From Lineus longissimus (Eukaryota > Nemertea > Pilidiophora > Heteronemertea > Lineidae), in contig NC_088323.1 of assembly GCF_910592395.1 (NCBI RefSeq), forward strand, positions 2,850,001 through 2,914,000: a stretch of DNA of 64,000 bases, in the 5' to 3' direction. The position numbers were made by a program, and so were the translations under genes. Below the pieces are notes generated by a model that did no database searches, was not told where the DNA came from, and was given only the letters and a program-made list of their open reading frames with translations. Below are positions 60,699 through 64,000 of this stretch, one piece after another (position 1 is the first letter of the stretch; the number at the start of each line of letters is the position of its first letter).

Positions 60699-63659
60699 AT
60701 GTGCATTGTAGCGGGACCACGTTCAGTAACGTCTTCGCATGGACCAGGAGAGTTCTTCCAGCCGTTCTTCAACGTCGAAACCAGGTTCCCTAGAGATTGC
60801 AAGAAGAACAGTAACCAGGTATTCTTTGATAGGGAAGTCGACCTGTACAACAAAAAGTCCCAAGAAGAAAAGACCTACGCTGAGAGCTTCTTTGAAAAGG
60901 ATCAGGCATCGACCACTGATGGCAGGTCTTCTGATAATGTGCAATCGAGACAGGCAAAAGTTGCGACTACTGAAAAGAAGCCGGCAACTCGTTCCTTTTT
61001 GTCCAAGAAGCGAGTTGAAGCTCTTAATAGTCCTCGAGCATGTCAAGATAGCCAAATCTTCTTCTTCGAAAACGTAGCAGCAACGCAAGGGAATGAGTTT
61101 TTCCTCTTCGAAGAAAACTCCTCGAACCAGAGCCGCTTCGTCTTCTTCTTCTTCGTGAATGAGGTAACGGCTCAAAACGACGTGTTGCTGTTTTTCTTCA
61201 TCGTCAAAAAGCAGTCATCGAATAAAGACGAGCATAACTTTTGCTTCTTCAAGAAAGAATCATCAAGCCCGCTGAAAGAGTTCTTCCGTATCGGCATCCC
61301 TCAAATTTCTCAAGAGGGAAACTTCTTCAACTTCGGCGAGCAGCGACAAGCTCTGATAGTTTTCTTTTTCGAGAAGTTTCTAGCGCTTCTACAGGAAAAG
61401 GTAATTTTCTTCGAAACAGATTCGACCTTGTTCCTCAACAAACAGAACGTCGAAGGAGAACATTTCTTCAGTGAACGGAACGCAGGACAATTCTTTGGCA
61501 AACGGAACGCTGGACATTTCTTTGGTAAACAGAACGCTGGACCATTCTTTGGTAAACAGAACGCTGGAAAAATCTTTGGTAAACAGAATGCTGGACATTT
61601 CTTTGGTAAACAGAACGCTGGACAATTCTTTGGTAAACAGAACACTGGACAACTCTTTGGTAAACAGAACGCTGGCCATTTCTTTGGCAAACAGAACGCT
61701 GGACAATTCTTTGGTAAACAGAACGCTGGACAACTCTTTGGTAAACAGAACGCTGGACATTTCTTTGATAAACAGAACGCTGGACATTTCTTTGGTAAAC
61801 AGAACGCTGGACAATTCTTTGGTAAACAGAACGCTGGACAATTCTTTGGTAAACAGAACGCTGGCCATTTCTTTGGCAAACAGAACGCTGGACAATTCTT
61901 TGGTAAACAGAACGCTGGACAATTCTTTGGTAAACAGAACGCTGGCCATTTCTTTGGCAAACGGAATGCTGGACAATTCTTTGGTAAACAGAACGCGGGA
62001 CAATTCTTTGGTAAACAGAACGCGGGACAATTCTTTGGTAAACAGAACGCTGGACAATTCTTTGGTAAACAGAACGCTGGCCATTTCTTTGGCAAACAGA
62101 ACGCTGGACAATTCTTTGGTAAACAGAACGCTGGACAACTCTTTGGTAAACAGAACGCTGGACATTTCTTTGGTAAACAGAACGCTGGACAATTCTTTGG
62201 TAAACAGAAAGCTGGACAATTCTTTGGTAAACAGAACGCGGGACAATTCTTTGGTAAACAGAACGCTGGACATTTCTTTGGTAAACAGAACGCTGGACAA
62301 TTCTTTGGTAAACAGAACGCTGGACATTTCTTTGGTAAACGGAATGCAGGACATTTCTTTGGCAAACGGAATGCTGGACAATTCTTTGGTAAACAGAACG
62401 CGGGACAATTCTTTGGTAAACAGAACGCGGGACAATTCTTTGGTAAACAGAACGCTGGACAATTCTTTGGTAAACAGAACGCTGGCCATTTCTTTGGCAA
62501 ACAGAACGCTGGACAATTCTTTGGTAAACAGAACGCTGGACAACTCTTTGGTAAACAGAACGCTGGACATTTCTTTGGTAAACAGAACGCTGGACAATTC
62601 TTTGGTAAACAGAAAGCTGGACAATTCTTTGGTAAACAGAACGCGGGACAATTCTTTGGTAAACAGAACGCTGGACATTTCTTTGGTAAACAGAACGCTG
62701 GACAATTCTTTGGTAAACAGAACGCTGGACATTTCTTTGGTAAACGGAATGCAGGACAACTCTTTGGTAAACAGAACGCTGGACATTTCTTTGATAAACA
62801 GAACGCTGGACATTTCTTTGGTAAACAGAACGCTGGACAATTCTTTGGTAAACAGAACGCTGGACAATTCTTTGGTAAACAGAACGCTGGCCATTTCTTT
62901 GGCAAACAGAACGCTGGACAATTCTTTGGTAAACAGAACGCTGGACAATTCTTTGGTAAACAGAACGCTGGCCATTTCTTTGGCAAACGGAATGCTGGAC
63001 AATTCTTTGGTAAACAGAACGCGGGACAATTCTTTGGTAAACAGAACGCGGGACAATTCTTTGGTAAACAGAACGCTGGACAATTCTTTGGTAAACAGAA
63101 CGCTGGCCATTTCTTTGGCAAACAGAACGCTGGACAATTCTTTGGTAAACAGAACGCTGGACAACTCTTTGGTAAACAGAACGCTGGACATTTCTTTGGT
63201 AAACAGAACGCTGGACAATTCTTTGGTAAACAGAAAGCTGGACAATTCTTTGGTAAACAGAACGCGGGACAATTCTTTGGTAAACAGAACGCTGGACATT
63301 TCTTTGGTAAACAGAACGCTGGACAATTCTTTGGTAAACAGAACGCTGGACATTTCTTTGGTAAACGGAATGCAGGACATTTCTTTGGTAAACAGAACGC
63401 AGGACAATTCTTTGGTAAACAGAACGCTGGACAATTCTTTGGTAAACAGAACGCGGGACAATTCTTTGGTAAACAGAACGCTGGACATTTCTTTGGTAAA
63501 CGGAATGCAGGACATTTCTTTGGTAAACAGAACGCAGGACAATTCTTTGGCAAACGGAATGCAGGGCAATTCTTTGGTAAACAGAACGCGGGACAATTCT
63601 TTGGTAAACAGAACGCTGGACAATTCTTTGGTAAACAGAGCACAGAACTCAGAATGTAG
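60699..63659 (+). CDS. 986-residue protein with about 80 tandem 9-residue repeats, unknown function
   Basis: This is a single uninterrupted plus-strand frame from the first ATG (MCIVAGPRSVTSSHGPGEFF) to TAG at 63657-63659. It has a TATA box 97 bp upstream and AATAAA 213 bp downstream. Residues 1 to about 255 are non-repetitive or weakly repetitive, with Phe pairs or runs every 14-18 residues (IFFFENVAA, FVFFFFVNEV, CFFKKESSS). The rest is about 80 copies of G-(Q/H)-(F/L)-F-(G/D)-K-(Q/R)-N-A. No signal peptide or known domain is visible. Some copies read FFGKR, which looks like an amidation and dibasic cleavage site, but most read FFGKQ. The array is also open in three other frames because its 27-bp unit lacks stops there, so openness of the array alone proves little. 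The stop-free N-terminal 255 codons are the better evidence. It could be a real repetitive protein or a non-coding minisatellite. Confidence 0.5.
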   Translation: MCIVAGPRSVTSSHGPGEFFQPFFNVETRFPRDCKKNSNQVFFDREVDLYNKKSQEEKTYAESFFEKDQASTTDGRSSDNVQSRQAKVATTEKKPATRSFLSKKRVEALNSPRACQDSQIFFFENVAATQGNEFFLFEENSSNQSRFVFFFFVNEVTAQNDVLLFFFIVKKQSSNKDEHNFCFFKKESSSPLKEFFRIGIPQISQEGNFFNFGEQRQALIVFFFEKFLALLQEKVIFFETDSTLFLNKQNVEGEHFFSERNAGQFFGKRNAGHFFGKQNAGPFFGKQNAGKIFGKQNAGHFFGKQNAGQFFGKQNTGQLFGKQNAGHFFGKQNAGQFFGKQNAGQLFGKQNAGHFFDKQNAGHFFGKQNAGQFFGKQNAGQFFGKQNAGHFFGKQNAGQFFGKQNAGQFFGKQNAGHFFGKRNAGQFFGKQNAGQFFGKQNAGQFFGKQNAGQFFGKQNAGHFFGKQNAGQFFGKQNAGQLFGKQNAGHFFGKQNAGQFFGKQKAGQFFGKQNAGQFFGKQNAGHFFGKQNAGQFFGKQNAGHFFGKRNAGHFFGKRNAGQFFGKQNAGQFFGKQNAGQFFGKQNAGQFFGKQNAGHFFGKQNAGQFFGKQNAGQLFGKQNAGHFFGKQNAGQFFGKQKAGQFFGKQNAGQFFGKQNAGHFFGKQNAGQFFGKQNAGHFFGKRNAGQLFGKQNAGHFFDKQNAGHFFGKQNAGQFFGKQNAGQFFGKQNAGHFFGKQNAGQFFGKQNAGQFFGKQNAGHFFGKRNAGQFFGKQNAGQFFGKQNAGQFFGKQNAGQFFGKQNAGHFFGKQNAGQFFGKQNAGQLFGKQNAGHFFGKQNAGQFFGKQKAGQFFGKQNAGQFFGKQNAGHFFGKQNAGQFFGKQNAGHFFGKRNAGHFFGKQNAGQFFGKQNAGQFFGKQNAGQFFGKQNAGHFFGKRNAGHFFGKQNAGQFFGKRNAGQFFGKQNAGQFFGKQNAGQFFGKQSTELRM
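61485..63644. repeat. 27-bp minisatellite, about 80 units, with higher-order structure
   Basis: The unit ggacaattctttggtaaaca plus gaacgct repeats with exact 27-bp spacing from 61485 to the last degenerate unit starting at 63618 (79 periods). Variants (cat for caa, ctc for ttc, cgg for cag, gcg or gca for gct, gat for ggt) recur in blocks. The rare aaagct variant occurs at 62206, 62611 and 63232, spacings of 405 bp (15 units) and 621 bp (23 units). The tttgat variant occurs twice, 1026 bp (38 units) apart. Repeated unequal exchange or slippage of multi-unit blocks is implied. Confidence 0.97.
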
Positions 63660-63871
63660 AGATTTCTACGATAAAGAGCAATACGTGTATTTTTCTTAGC
63701 AGACTTTATGGTACTGTCCGCCAAACCTCATAAAGCTCTTCGATGTAAGACAATTCAGTGATCACTGACCGAGATAAACATCAAGCGCACTTCTTTGTAA
63801 ATATCTCCATGCATAGTATATATGTAAGTTCCATAACGTTTCTGCCGTGTATGTGTACATATGACTATTTC
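63660..63871 (+). other. Probable 3' UTR of the repeat ORF
   Basis: Unremarkable AT-rich sequence between the stop codon and the poly(A) signal. No further open frame of note. Confidence 0.4.
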
Positions 63872-63877
63872 AATAAA
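63872..63877 (+). terminator. Poly(A) signal of the repeat-ORF unit
   Basis: Canonical AATAAA on the plus strand (caataaaatacaggg), 213 bp after the stop of the long ORF. Confidence 0.55.
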
Positions 63878-63941
63878 ATACAGGGTCACGTCTTTATGAT
63901 AAATTACTTCTGTTTTGTATTAAATCAATTATTATTATATA

Positions 63942-64000
63942 CAGTGGAACCCCCGGTCGGCGACCACCCCGGTAACGCGACCATTCAACCTCGGTCCCAT
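63942..64000. mobile_element. Terminal inverted repeat of a pogo/Tigger-like DNA transposon, cut by the window edge
   Basis: TA followed by CAGTGGAACCCCCGGTCGGC and then a C-rich stretch with cgaccaccccgg...cgaccattcaacctcgg resembles the CAGT-(x)-GAACC(T/C)C ends of pogo/Tigger elements, which insert at TA. Only one end is visible, so the element's size and coding capacity cannot be judged. Confidence 0.45.

Noticed and set aside
61389-63623. Second long minus-strand frame (LFTKELSSV repeat, 744 codons)
   Set aside because: Same reason: a shadow of the periodic array.
61310-63724. Long minus-strand frame of 804 codons (FCLPKNCPA repeat)
   Set aside because: It is open only because the 27-bp unit lacks stops in that frame; there is no promoter or poly(A) signal in that direction and no open N-terminal unique region.
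63942-64000. Complete autonomous transposon
   Set aside because: Only one terminal repeat is inside the window, so only a partial element can be claimed.

Overview
This is a eukaryotic (metazoan) genomic window. The evidence is GT/AG-split coding exons in consistent phase, a microsomal cytochrome P450 of the CYP46 type, a secretin-family (class B1) hormone receptor, a LINE reverse-transcriptase tail, a tRNA-derived SINE and several MITE-like inverted repeats. Compact exons with introns of a few hundred bases and AT-leaning intergenic DNA suggest a marine invertebrate (lancelet, hemichordate or lophotrochozoan). The sequence alone does not fix the phylum.

Layout. Bases 1-6083 hold no gene I can support and are probably a long intron or the 3' side of the receptor. 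Bases 6084-8885 (minus) carry the first five coding exons of a class B1 GPCR resembling calcitonin/DH31-type receptors: signal peptide, Cys-rich N-terminus, hormone-binding domain and TM1. TM2-7 were not found. From 8.9 to 53 kb the window is mostly non-coding. It contains one isolated candidate exon (14.6 kb), a 4 x 74 bp tandem repeat (16.2 kb), a frameshifted LINE end (17.8-18.1 kb), a MITE (19.7 kb), an unidentified Cys-rich minus-strand gene model (27.5-29.4 kb), a TTG/CTG microsatellite (42.0 kb), another MITE family (42.9 kb, also 56.5 and 31.2 kb), a long hairpin (47.4 kb) and a SINE with a microsatellite tail (47.7-47.96 kb).

Bases 53448-59312 (minus) are a complete, intact 13-exon CYP46-like P450. 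All splice phases agree and every P450 signature is present. A poly(A) signal lies about 215 nt beyond the stop. Directly after its K-helix exon sits a decayed duplicate of that exon, separated by only 21 nt.

Bases 60602-63877 (plus) form a compact transcription-unit-like block: TATA box, an uninterrupted 986-codon ORF and AATAAA. The last two thirds of the ORF are about 80 tandem copies of a 27-bp unit encoding a 9-residue G-(Q/H)-F-F-G-K-(Q/R)-N-A repeat with nested higher-order duplications. This is the strangest object in the window. It may be a novel repetitive protein, a peptide precursor or an expanding coding minisatellite. The right edge (63942 on) looks like the terminal repeat of a pogo/Tigger-like DNA transposon.
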